DNA of 64,000 nt from Phorcus lineatus (lineage: Eukaryota; Mollusca; Gastropoda; Trochida; Trochidae), in NCBI GenBank assembly GCA_921293015.1, contig OV121088.1, positions 34,530,010 through 34,594,009 on the forward strand. Reading direction: 5' to 3'. Below the pieces are notes generated by a model that was given only the letters and a program-made list of their open reading frames with translations, was not told the origin of the DNA and made no database searches. Position numbers and translations under genes: made by a program. Numbering within the stretch: position 1 is the first letter of the stretch; the number at the start of each line of letters is the position of its first letter. Below are positions 1 to 13,552 of the stretch, one piece after another.

Positions 1-97
1 TTGAAAAAAAGAGCGACAGGTTGATATACCTGTTCTCATATATTAACTACAAAAGTAACAAGTGAATAAAAAATAAAGAAAATTAATCCTCATTGAC

Positions 98-103
98 TCT
101 ATT
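98..103 (-). promoter_or_regulatory. Copy 1 poly(A) signal, variant AATAGA
   Basis: Aligned with AATAAA in copies 2 and 3, about 36 nt after the stop codon. One base differs. No other AATAAA or ATTAAA is seen on the minus strand in bases 1-138. Confidence 0.45.
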
Positions 104-138
104 GAGAGTCGAGCTCATCAAATGAATTACAGAAATTT

Positions 139-937
139 TCAATGTGGTACGATCACAGCATCAACGGACATGGTACGACACAGTTGATTGGTCATTGGGA
201 TTATCTTCCCTTGTTCAAGGTCGATTTCAGGAGAGGTAACTACCGACATTGAATGACCTGTATTTCCTTCCTCCTTGTCACAATCACCAAACTGGAGATG
301 ATCGCCTGTCGAATCCCAAGCTCCGAGGAAGTCCTCAGGTTGCACCGATATCTGGTCCGACTCGGCTATATCTACAACCAGCTTCCGGTTACTCAAGCAC
401 TCGATGGTGTTGACGCCCACAACAACGGCACTATAATTAAAGTGGAAAACTGGACATATACCAAAGGTACATTTAATGATTATAGAATGGCTAGAAAGGA
501 TATATTTCAAAGGACATATTCAAACATCCAAACAGTTTAAGCACTAAAAATACCGGTTAATCTTCCTGTATCTCCATTACTTGCATCTGTATATCAGCCT
601 CGATAAGTCATGAGCGTAATAAATGCAGAACTAAGCACAGCCAAATATTAATACCTTTCAGTTGATAAATTCAAGATGTTTTTTAAGGATTGTTAATTAT
701 GATCAAATCCTACGGAGGAGCATTAATAGAATTGTTGTTACCTCTGCTGGTTCTCTTCTCTGAAAACCATTAACTTGACCACGCCCCTTGTGGCACAGTA
801 GACGATCCACTGAGAGACACGCCCACTTCTTTTGATGATAGTTAACGGTGATTGGCCGAATATCAGGGTGTTAGGAGGGAAGCTGGTCAGCCGACCCGGG
901 TTGAGCCCGTTAACTCTGGACACCGTGTTGGAAATGT
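139..937 (-). other. Copy 1 exons 22-23: unrecognised C-terminal domain
   Basis: Two exons (742-937, 139-430) encode about 162 residues, joined in phase 2. The pattern is beta-rich with alternating strands: an LTIIKRSGRVSQWIVYC strand pair, KLMVFRE, VVGVNTIEC, DQISVQPEDFLGAWDSTGD. It looks like an extracellular beta-sandwich with a receptor or adhesion role, but I do not recognise a named family. Copy 3 (45236-46035) is nearly identical here, and copy 2 (22652-23451) is intact in sequence but downstream of a stop. Confidence 0.6.
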
Positions 938-3900
938 CTGAAAGATAAATCATCATGCAGGATTCATATGAAATAAATTCCAAATGCAATCTTCATTTTC
1001 ATGTTTTGGCAGAATTTCTGTCATTTTTCAGGCCCATTTTACTCTTTCGAGATTCGAACTCATACGGTTTGACAAATGACTGTACAAATGTACAAATGGT
1101 CGTATTCTTAAAGGATCCAGTTTTTGCAGGATTCGACAAACATCTCCCGAGTCAGTGGTCTGCTTTCCAGATTTTCACTCTTTTCCACTTACGTCGTGGT
1201 TGCTGACGAAAGGTAATGTCGGTTTCATAAAACGTATACAACCACCTCATTTACCACCAAGAAACCTTTTTTTTTAGAAACCTTTTTAGGTGCTCGCTTA
1301 GACTTTCACCAGCTTATATTGGGATTTGAATCTTTAAGTGAAACAAACCAACACTTATAAATGATAAATTATAAATAAAAATTCTAAAACTTATCACATA
1401 AACTCATATAACAATGTTTTCGAGTACCTGTGCAAACTGGCATTTCTCCTGTTAGACTGCCATCTATTGCACATGCTCGTGCAAGACTTCCGGATTTCAG
1501 AACGAGGCTCGGCTGACATTCGTATTCCAGAATTCCCCCTGGTGGCAAAGGCTCTGATGGACCGACGACTTGTGCATTGTTCTCCTCGGGTGGTTTCAAA
1601 GCATCACAGAATATGCCTGGTAGTTTTAAAGACAAAATATGATTCATCAGGTCACCTTATCATTGTAGTTTTACAAGATTTTAGCTTATGTGACGTTAGA
1701 CGTCGTACTAGGTTATGACTACTTATGAATAGGATCGACGTAGAGAGACAAGCTTTAAGATATCTACTCTATCGTAAATCTCCAAAGTCTAGAAGACGTC
1801 GATGCGGTAATGCAAGACACATCTTATGCATGAGATATATCAAATTCTTTATATATTTTTATCTATTATATTCAACGACATTCTGATCAAGTCCTTCACC
1901 TAGTTAAGTAGAAAGTAGCTTAGAAACGTCATGAGATGAACAAATGGAGTTCTAATTCTTTAGATTTGTCAAATATTATTCCAGGTTGAACAATGTTGAA
2001 GGATTAAGCTGTATCTCAGTAAGTTTCTCTACCGATTGGAACGAAATCTTTCTTTATTTCTTCCACTTTTAAATGCCTTTCAAACATATCATTAGCTAAG
2101 ATATATTCCAATTAGGTTGTATATAGTTGTACGATTCAATTTACATATCATTCAGGCACAGTTGGCTATACATGTATATCAAAATTCATTTTCAACCAAA
2201 CAAAGTGTAAACAAGAAATATACAATTTCAGTTCGCTTTTAATCGGAATTTTCACAGTGAATACGTAAGTATCTTATCTCATACCTTCCAATATATATGC
2301 TCTTGGTACATCAATACTTTTAATACTCTATATATTTGGAAATATTGTTTTCAAATCTAAAGGTATTAATGCACATCAATATTTCGTTTAACAAGCAATG
2401 CACAGATGAGGCATATCTCTCGATATTACTAATGATCCGCACTCATGAAATCTACCTCGTAAGTTGTTTAACAAATATGTACGCATTTATTCCAATAACA
2501 ATGCTTATAATATTTTGCAATCGGTTTGTTTACTAGATTGCTTTAATTAACAATATTTCATTCTTTATTTTCAGTTCATAAATAAGGTAAATTCAAAAGC
2601 TGTACACATTACTTGTTCAGTCGTTTTCAACTGTCAATATCCACCCCCCCATTTCGTGCACAGCTGATATAGTTTTTTTTTGTATATCTCTGAGCCGATT
2701 TCGGACGACTTAACTTTTTCATTGTTGGTAACTGGTTAGTTGCAAAGAATAATGAATATTTCATTGCATCGATGGAAAGATAGATGAGTGCATATATCCT
2801 TATATGCCTTCAAATAGCCAATTTGAAACGAAAAAGCGTGCTCTAATGGCTTTGAGATGTCGAAGTGATTTTTTCTTTCATTTGTAACAACATCCCTTTT
2901 TCTCCATTCTTTGGTGTTTACAATTGAGAAATTTTTAGCAAATAAAAGACCATATTCATTGTATAAATTCTCGCGAAATGACCAGCTCAAGTTTGGTTCG
3001 ACCTGTAAAAGGAGCGGAATCACAAAATTCACAAAATATGAAGTTTTACTCACCGGATGGATTACATTTTCCACAGGTGGCATCACAAAACTTGGCAAGT
3101 TGAGTACTTTCACACATTTTCGGGTTTGAACGGAGGAAGTCGTCACATTCATGTTTCTTGTTGACACACTCCTGAGTGTCTGCATCACGCTTCCCGCGAC
3201 CTGAAGTGAAAGTAATAATTATAGTCTTAATTCAGCCTTTTACAAATGGACGATCCATACTGCCTATTTCATGCTTAAATACCAAGAACGTTCCAAAAGC
3301 CACCATCTATTTCTTTAGATTATGTGATCGACTTGAAAAGGTCTAATTTTTAATGCAATGTTGTATCCAGTACCAACGAAGTACGAAATCGGCAATATTC
3401 AAACTGAAAATCTTCGCACAAGAACATCAAATTGTCGGAACTTAATATTAAAATGAATTCCTTTAATTGTTCAGAGACACCAACGATGTCTTACACTTTC
3501 GGAAATGATATCATCATAACCTGCAAAATTCATATTACGTCCGATCTTCCCCAAACTAGACCTCAGTAAGACGAGTGAACTCCGTCTTAATTTTCTCGAT
3601 GATTTTCTCGGATCAATGTAAGTATCGAAAAGATGAATGTGAACTAAAATATTCAAAATATTAATGAACAGTTACAAGAATACTCCGGCAGCAGAATGAG
3701 ACTGAATTTAGGTCGTAAATGTATGTTTTAAACCAAGATATTTCTCATTTTCCAGTTCAAATCCTACCTGTTGTCTGGGGAACCTTCCTGCAGACAAAGC
3801 TGTTCCTTGACAAGCAGTCTGCACTTAACAACTTGTTCCCGTCTTGGCTCCGACCAACCACACCACACGTCCGTCGTCTTGATGGACCTGGATTCGAACA

Positions 3901-6900
3901 CAGTAAGAACAGGATGAAACTAATTTGATGGACATCTCGAGCGATGAAACGAAATGCATTGTATAGCAAGCAATAGGGAAGCTTTAAATTTAAGCACATT
4001 TCTTCAGGATAGAAATCAGTTTATACAAGCGTTAGTCTTGGTATCAACAGAATAATTATGAAAGTGATACAACCCCTTACACTACTTCAACATAAAACTT
4101 ATTAAGGTCCTTAAATGAGCTCAGAAGACGTCTTGGGATTCATTCCTAGTTTCACTGTAGCTTCTATGTCAACTGAAATCTAACTGAGCAAATCATCGGT
4201 TTATTCGGAAATAGAAGCAAACACTTATTCCCCCAGCAATTTCAAAGACGAAATTGTACAAAGAACATAATTCATTATAGAAACTTATTACTGATTACAT
4301 TTGGACAGCAGGAAATGGGTTCAAGTAGTCAATTGTGATGCACAAGAAAACTTGTATTTCTACAACACTTGTTATGTTTTGATTTACTGGAGAAAAAAGT
4401 TAATCGAAACTTACGAGATCTTCGTGCCCAGTTACTGTAATACATCCCATGATATATCCACGAGACCCAGTACCACCGTCTATATCTTCGGTTATATCTT
4501 GCGTTGACGAAGAATTTTTGGTTTCGGTACCTGCAAAGAGATATACATTTACAAAACCAGTACCATCCAAAGCAGGAATAGTGAATGTATATATCTTAAA
4601 TTCTAAACTTTTAACTCATTTGTTAACTTGCTCACTAAATAGTTGCAAATGCAAGAGCATTTCTGATATACCGGTAAAGCCATTATAACAAGAGAAGTCT
4701 TGATTGAGACATAAGGTCATCTTCACTCGATTCAATATTTGGTCTTGTCAACATTTCCGTGTATTTTCATTATTACATCTTGCATCGTACACAGACGGAA
4801 AGACAACCTTACCCTGCATTGTCCCTGAGCTGGACCAGGAAGTTTTGAACCTCTGGGTATTCTATAGCGGTAAGAGATGCAGAGTCATGGGCACATATTC
4901 TTGCAGCGCAGTCCCATGTTTGTCGACTGGCGTAGTAACGGTAGCACAGGCCCTCAAACATAACGAACCCTGGACTGCATGCTAGGCTATTTTCATTTGT
5001 CACATCATCATCATCATCATCGTCGTCGTCATCGTCATCGTCGTCGTTCGCTACAGTTGTTTTACCTGTTTACAGTTAAACTTCCCTTGCAGGCAATTTA
5101 AGTCATGTTACCCAATGCATTGTCAATTACAGGCGGGGCAAATTTCATTGTTAAGAATATCGATCTCAAATAAGCTCTAACAATAAAAATCGCCTGGAAA
5201 CTTCAAAAATGATTCTTAAACACAACAACATAGTATTAAAATAATTCAGACATTCAACTAAATCAAGGACATCATGCCAGTTTTAGAAACATGTAAAACT
5301 GATATTCCTGTTGATTTTTACTTTGCAAGTTACAGTTTCAAAAGGGGGGGTCATCGAGCGTAACCCCAGCGGATTTGTATGTATATTCAACTCACCTAGC
5401 CCGCAGGTTGCTCGGCAATAGGTCTCCGCAGTTTCGGTACTGCAGTAATCGCTGTTACTTGCCAAAGATTCTGCACAATCGTCAAACACGTCGAATGATC
5501 GGGCTGTAATAAATGATTATACAAAGTAGGTTTAATTACTAACAACAATTTAATTGTTGAATTTACGCGATATTATATATAATAATAATAATAGCTTTCT
5601 AATACCGCGCATATATCCATTGCAAAGCATGCTCAAAGCGCCATGAGTACTATTACCCTGGAGGGATAGTATGTTCGGTGCTGCCGATTAACAAGCGCTC
5701 CGCGCGACCGTACTTCCACCTTGTTCAGGTACCCAGTTGTACAGCTGGGTGAACTGAGTGCAAAGTGGATGAAGTGTCTTGCCCAGGGACACAACACAGG
5801 ATGAGATCCAAGTCACAAATTTATGGTGTTTCCACCGGTATTCGGACTCGGGTCTCTGGCGTGAGAGGTAAGCAAACTAACCACTTCACCACTGTGCCCC
5901 ACATCCACATATCTATTCAAACCGACCCCTAAGGATATTCAATAAGAAAAACTATTATTTTTATTTTCAGTGATGTCACCATTTTCTTTCGAAGATGGTA
6001 AATGTTGTTATGGTGTGAACCCATACTGTCTAAGTTTATCAATTGGGTATGTTTGGTTGTTAAGGAATTATGCGAATGTCATGGTTTACTAATTAGCAAA
6101 AATAAGTTGATTAGTGTTGGGCATAACGTTACGTTACCACGACAATATAAGTTTCCCTGGGATATCATACAATGGAAATTTGTCTAAATTTGATTGCTTT
6201 CGTAGACATGAAAGAATACGAACGTACCGTAATCGCATACATCACAGAAGGTGATTACACAACTGGTGTTCCCGATTTCAGTGTAGCACCAGGGTTGGGG
6301 CAGCGAGGCTTCGGGGTTCCGACAATAGTTGTTGTCGTAGGGTACGGTCAGTCTGAAACCGATTAAGTTATCATCGAGTTCCTTATACCAAATCTTATCT
6401 ATCTTAACCTTCTCTTACAAAACACTGTCAAATTTGCAACAAGAATGCACTGCCTTTATAGGTGTAACACATACATGCATAACATAAAGAAGGTACGACA
6501 GCCATCTTGGATCTCTCCCCTGCCCGGAAATAGAAAATGAGCTCCGTATAAGAACTTAATGAAGCGCATTGTTGCGGGCAGGGGAGAGATCCAAGATGGC
6601 TGACTTTGTCGTTTCTTCTTTATGTGTATAAAGATAGGTATAAATAGTTACGGACATATTTTATTTGTGTCCGAACTTACGTCATGTCAGCTGGATAATA
6701 TTTGCAAACAGCTGCGTCAGCCCATGGCAGACAAGCATCATTTGTAACGGAACGGTTCTTGGTTCCGTCATAGTTCTCTCCCTTTTCCGCCAGGGGGTAG
6801 CACCAATCGGCAGCTGTATGAGACCAATGTTGAACAAATTGGAATAGAATTGTTTAAAGATTTCCTGTATTCCACGTACGATCATAAATATAAGTATGCA

Positions 6901-9900
6901 AAATGTACAGACCAAAGATTATCGCAACATGGAAAATTGCAAATATTTCCTCGAGAAGCGTGAATCAGCCTTATAAAGCATTTATAGTTGTGAATAAAGG
7001 TGAATCAAATCTTAATGAGTATTTATATAATAATTTCTATTTTGTTTCCTTTAAATTAAGTGTTTAAGCTGAGAGATTTTGCAATGTATACATTCAAAGG
7101 CTTATAGCTAGATCATCTTACCAAACACTAAATGTTGAATCTTAGCATGCAAATTTCTCATTTTCAAACCACTTAACAGTACAAAGATTTATCTACGGGT
7201 TATCATGCAAAAATATTGAAAAGAATCGTATTGTGAATTTAGTTATAGGTTAACCCACCAGGCCTGAGAGTAGCTGTTCCCTTTAGGAAGCTGCTAGTTG
7301 AAGTTCCTGCATCCAACGTTAGAACAATAGCATTACCCAGCGAGATGATAGACCGGCCGTATCCCTGACCACAATAGCTGCAGAAAGATGGATAAATCAA
7401 TTTGATTACATAAAATCAAAAGTAACTCTCGTAACTTGCAATCTCTCCCAACAGAGGTAGCTCCGTCATAAATTCCAATCTTAATACGAAGGTTTCTCGG
7501 GCTTCCGGCAGTTTCCCCTACCGGCGAAATAGTGCAACTTAAACTATCTGGCAATATTTCAGCCAAGGAAAACACCGAATGCATGAATAAGAGATTTGTT
7601 GTCACAAGGGCCTATGCAGTGATCGAGTCGCAAACTGAGGCGTATGTCTTCTTTAAAGACGACTCAAAGTGCAAGGTGCATATTCGAAAAAATTTAGCTT
7701 TTGGAAAAGTTACGGAAATGAATAAGGCGATGTGAATGATAACTTTTGAAACAGCGTCGCTGATTGCACAACTAACTTTCATTGCATCCAATCAGCGTTC
7801 CACATTTCTAGAAAGGATGTATAGGAATTTATGACGGAGCTACCTCTGTTGGTAGAGAATGGTAACTCGCTTCTTACCCTAGCCCCAGCCAATCAGCGAC
7901 GTGACAATATATATATATCTATAATTCTATTTCCTATCAGGCTGACAGCCCCGTGAGTGGTTGAATTTCTAAATAATGAAAGGTCACAACACATGACCTC
8001 TAGTAAAGTACTAAGATCGTAACGTCAGGTCACCTCCTGATTATTGCTCTCATCGATGTGTCTTCAGATAAATGTTGAATCTGATTAAAATCGACCGTGT
8101 GACGAGGAATTAAAGTTTGTAAAAATATAATTTAGAGGGATTCGAACCTTTCTATCAGGGGATTTCCTCTCCACAGCGATCTGAAAACAGCCTAACCACC
8201 TCTATACATTAAGGGATTTCGTTCTAATTCGACTAATTCACATGAATACTTTATTTGTTTTATGATTTATTCGAAAACAATGCAAACAACAATTATCATA
8301 TCAAAATGGTCGAAAGATGACTGGTCACTCACTCGTCTCCAGCTTGACCAATGATTCCCCTGTTGATGGTCAGTTCGGCCACACAGGAGAATGTAGTTCC
8401 TTCGGCGTTCAGCTCCTCGATGTCTACTACGATTTTTGATCCGTCTTCTGGGGCCTGTTTATACGATTATTAATAATCTTTATGGATAAAACGTCACGAG
8501 GATTATAGACTCAATCAAATAAATTGAGGACCAACTAGATTTTCAGCAATACGATATTTTAAATTTCGTATCAAAATCGATATTATGCGTTAATATTCAA
8601 TATCATGTTGGTCCTTGACTTATTGTGTTGAGGATAATTATAATTTTGTGGACTCGAGCTTAAAATATAGCTATTAATGAATAAATCAAATTTCATTGTC
8701 TTTATATTAGTCATGGTAACAACAAAATCCACAAACATGTATTCTCAACAGGGACAAAATGCTCCTTACATTAAGTGTATCACTTTGGCGAAAAACGTGT
8801 AACTCATTATGATTTGATTTTACAATATGGGGGGAAAAGAGGGATAAAGGCAAAGAAGAGGTGTACAGTGGAATGGGTTAGAATGAGGGGTAAGGGGGAG
8901 GGCCGAACTGTGGTCGAACTCTTACTTGATAAAAAAGATTTGACAACAATATCGTTTCATGTATGCATATATTTTGAAAAAAAATAAGGAAATAAAATGT
9001 TGAGTTATAAATAAAATTGTTGACTTAATTAGATTTATGGTTTACGAAAGACTCAAAACTCACGAAGAAGATCCAACTATATACGGAGTTTGCTGGCACA
9101 GCTGAATCTGGAGCCCCGGGGGTCCCGAACTGGACTGGGGTACTGTCTGCCAGGTTGTAGATGGTTCCATCAACTGGTAACAGAGAAGTGTTCATTTTAT
9201 TTTAATACCTTAAACAGCCACTCCGTGATTTTCATAACATATTATTTACCTTTGATGCGAACCTAAATGTCATTTGTTGTGATATAAAATCCAAACATCC
9301 CAACTTTTCATGTCCAAAAGACAAATACTGGTTTTCCATGAAAATCTCAAAACAGCCTTATAAATGCACAGAGGTGTAGATATCACGTCCAAAATACATG
9401 TATACTAGTTATATTACCAAAAAAACACTATCAACTGCTAATTGCCCTCCTGGCTGTTTTAGATAGGTCTCCAAAATTACGTTTGACTATTTGACGCGCG
9501 CCATTGTCCGGTTTTCGATCATAATTGCGACGTTCTATCTTCATATTGTCAGTGAAATAAACCAATCTTTAAATGATACTTCGTGATCAAATGACACCAT
9601 TGATTAAGTTTGGCATATAATACTCCAACAACTCACGGAGTGGCTCTTTAAGATTTAGGCATCAACAAATACGTTGGCGGGTTTCCCGATGTTCATTGTA
9701 AAACAAATAACTGTAAATATTTGTCATTTTGGGAAGAATGCTTTGAATGAGTATCATCAAAATTAGAGCTTTGATAAAGAGAATACCATGAAAATCATGG
9801 AGAGTGTCTTTCAGATTATCGTTAGGTCATTTCAGGCGCACCAATTCATCGTTCAGCCGTTGGCAACCATAGATAAAATCTATATTTTTTGTATCTCAAA

Positions 9901-12900
9901 TATAATCGAATAGCATTGTACTCACCGCCTGTAACGAAGGTGTCACAGTTTGTGGCCGTGTCCAGGTGCTCCGGGCAGATACAGCCGCATGCTCCGTCAG
10001 GGAAGCCCAGGTACCCTCCATTACTGCAGGTAGGTGTCCCCCCACAGGTAGCTAGGGATTACAATCATTGGTTTGGAAATATTGAGACCGATTTAAATGC
10101 TATCGGCTATTGTGAATATACTGCTGGGCCTCCTTTTACAAAGCCCTAAGGTGATCGTAAGTCCTTAAGGTAACCTTAGTGCAATGTTAAAGTATGGGAG
10201 TTGAGGTTAACCTTAGTTAAGGTTGCTTTGTGAAAGGAGGCCCTGGGCCTAGATTTTCGAAGTTCTCTTAAAGCTAAGATAGTCGTAAGTACCTTACACT
10301 AACATTGACTTAAGACAATCTTAGCACTAAGAGAACTATGAAAATGTGGGCCAAGACCTCCAAGATGAAAAAGAATAATGTTGAAACAAATTATAAGAGG
10401 CTATTTTAAGACCCGTAGCACCAATTTTACAAGATATTTGAGGGGGGGGGGAGGGAGAGGGTGTGCGTTGGGGTTTGATGTCCATAATTCTTAATAAGGA
10501 GGATGTTGGGGCTACAACGCAGCCCTTTGGGAGATTGATAAGCCAAATTCATTTGTACAATGGATGAAATATAAGATAGGGGGTACATGATATCATAATT
10601 ATTGAGATTCAATAATCAGTGAGGTAGATACTACGGCTGGTAAAGAGTAAAAGATTTTTTCCTTCATCACACCAGCTTTTGAAGGAATAACCATTATTCT
10701 GGTTTAGCATCGATGTCTGATCGATGAATAATTGGTGGCTACATTGTTAACTTACAATTACAACCATAAGCTGTGCTTAGTTCTTCAAACACGGCCCAGA
10801 AATCATCTCGTGGAGTGGCAGCATCATCAGAATATGGATCGACTGTTTTCAGAAAACCTACCGATTTCGAGAAAAACTGAAAAAAGAAAACATACATACA
10901 AGCCTATGACATGCAAGCATATTGAACCGAATACCAAATGTTTTATGCGTATCGTAGTACGAATGTCATGTAATTTGTCATGTCTTTGAGGCACCGAAGC
11001 ATTGCAAAATAGAAACCGATCATTTCCAATTTTCAATAAAGGATTGAAGATCCATTGCACCTTCAGGTAATCGTCAGCCATACCCAACAGTTAACCGTAT
11101 TAGTTTCTGGCAGGTCACTGAAGTGACAAGGGATCAAAATGTCAAAAAAACAGTAGTAAATTTCTCTACAGAATCCCTTGAAAGTGACCTAGCTGCAGCT
11201 TTTAACACAAGTCATTTTGCATTAGGCCGAGACGATTTTGTTGATTTTTTCTCAAAGAATCGAAATGAAATATTTCAATCGAAATTTAGGAAAATCGGAA
11301 TTTCGAAAATGTTACCCCACCTGTCAATTTAATCATACCAAAATTATATTTAATTGCACGAGAGACTGGACAACCCAATCGACAATAGGTTAAAGGATGG
11401 ATATTTTACACATTGACAATAGGAGACCCTTTGTCAGTTCTGCTGAAGTTATTATATTGGCATTCAAACAAAACCTAAATAACATGATATTTACACTAAG
11501 ATACGGTGGTATGCGAAAAAACCTTTGGTATGCAGCTGTATTTCCAGCTATCTAATCGGTCGAGCTCATGTCACGTGAACCCTAATGAGCTGTTTGATTG
11601 GCTAAACTGTTTTATACCTGGTTCGCGAATCCTCCGAGCAGACATTTGCGCATGTTAAGCGTAGACCTCCCACACAAACGGTGACAAAATCAGCGGAAAG
11701 AAGGAAAATACGCTGAAATTGAGCATATCTCATTCCTGTGGCGAAATAGGCATTCAAAACTTGAAGAAAGGGCCTCTCGAATAGTAGAGTATCTGCTTTT
11801 AATTTGAAAAAAAACTAATCTTCCGGAAATGAAACCATAACAGCGAATGAGCTACACATGCATCTAAATCGGTAACAAAGCCCGCCTTAAACCGAAACCA
11901 ACTTAGCCAAATAGGGCTATTCACGAAGCCTCGCGTTCAGTTGAGCACAATGGTGGCGCAAAAGAACGATCACGAAAGGTGAATGGTGTATTTTCGTCAT
12001 TTTATTTCTTAAACTCTGCGTTTGACAATATTATTTATCACAACGTATGACTAAATCGGTTTTTCTTTTTCGATTTTGATACAGATCTAGGCTTCAAGCC
12101 GTAGATTGCACACACAGTGATACACGACTCTCGAACTGCCAAGTCGATTATGTGACATTAATACTACGAAGTTGCACATGTTTGGAAGTCGCTTATGGAG
12201 TTTCGTTTTTGACATTTTGTTTATTTGTACGGCTAGTTGTTGAAGTCACATATCAGTGGCATCATTTCATCGACTAGTATCGACTGTTACTGAATAGTAT
12301 AACTTTATAAAGCTTAACAATATCGCTCAGTGTTATTAAAAGGTATTAAATCGCTCTCTATGAAGATATTGAATTCTCTTCCAACATTTGAATTGAAAAT
12401 GGTCTTTAGTCATATCATATGTATTTGTTTCCAAGACTTGTATGACTATGTAATTGTTTCCATGGGAAGTAAATAAAAAAAAATAAAAAAGTCTCGATTA
12501 TGATCGAAAACCGGACAGTGACACACCTCAATTTGTCAAACTTTATTTTTAAAACTTCTCTAACGTAGGCGGAAGAAAAGTTAGGAGGTTAAAGTGTTTG
12601 ATAGGTTACAGTGATATTATCCATGTAAATTGTACGAGTGATTACGGAATCTGTGCCTGTGGATTTGTTTTTAGAGTTTTATGGTACTCAAGTATCTATT
12701 ATCTTGTTGTCATTTTAAGATGAATAATCGAGATGTTTTGATTTTTTTCACCGTATATCTTTCTTATGTGCGCATAAAAATTATGATATGAAAATCGTGG
12801 AATGGCTCTTAAGAAAGGCACACAAGATCAATGTAAATTTTGAAGGAAGACTGTAACAATAATATAGGAATAACAGTGACTCACGTAATCTCCGTACAAC

Positions 12901-13285
12901 ATCAGAGACTGTAGATCGAAGTCTTTAGCGATGAAATCATCAGCAAACTGGTATTTCTCAAATTGATCCGCAAAACCTTTAAAAGATATGTTAGGGAATA
13001 GTAGATATTTATCAGGTGATCAAATCAACATGAATTCAAATATCAAATAATAATCAAGATCTGTCTTTGTTTAACCAAGAGTAATGAAAAATGCAAGGAT
13101 TTATTAAATGTAATGTTTTTTTTAGATGTTCTGTCAATTTACGACTATACCGTCAGTAAATAGCATGATGAAATCCAGAAATCAGAATAAAATGATACAT
13201 TTACTTACAGCAAGTGTAGTCTGAAGTATTCTAATTTCATTTCTACCTTTAATTCACGCATAACCTTCGTCACCTTTTGACCTAA

Positions 13286-13331
<46 letters not shown>

Positions 13332-13518
13332 ATTGCACTATAAACGGCCTGATGAAGCAGGTACAGTATGTACTTGCAGAATGTACCTGCCAAAAACGTT
13401 TGCCAAAGATAATTCAACTTCATCTTTGTCTTCTTCTTCTTTATATATATAACCATAGATTTGTGACATTCTTTTTCATAAATACATACATATATATATA
13501 TACACATACACACATACG

Positions 13519-13552
<34 letters not shown>

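Larger units (their letters stand above)
7259..9173 (-). other. Copy 1 exons 11-13: CUB domain
   Basis: Three exons (9064-9173, 8333-8454, 7259-7377) encode residues about 323-439. Features seen are a ...NSVYSWIFF strand, an alternating acidic/hydrophobic strand, a YCGQG turn and a closing FLKGTATLRP strand. Only some of the classical CUB cysteines are present. Assignment as CUB rests on this pattern and on its usual place after astacin and EGF-like modules. CUB domains mediate protein or glycan binding. The block begins and ends in phase 1. Copy 2 has it within 29800-31712, copy 3 within 53306-55239. Confidence 0.62.

Noticed and set aside
3471-3656. Conserved 61-codon minus-strand frame between exons 19 and 20
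   Set aside because: It is conserved only as much as the surrounding intron. Exons 19 and 20 join directly in phase 1, and it resembles no module.
4415-4530. Alternative frame of exon 18 rich in Ser/Thr/Asp
   Set aside because: The donor of exon 17 leaves phase 2, which selects the frame with the WYWVSW and SNWA lectin core. The alternative would also break exon 19.
11123-11332. A 69-codon plus-strand frame, also in copy 2
   Set aside because: Intron sequence, no recognisable motif, and broken in copy 3. It is conserved only through the recent duplication.
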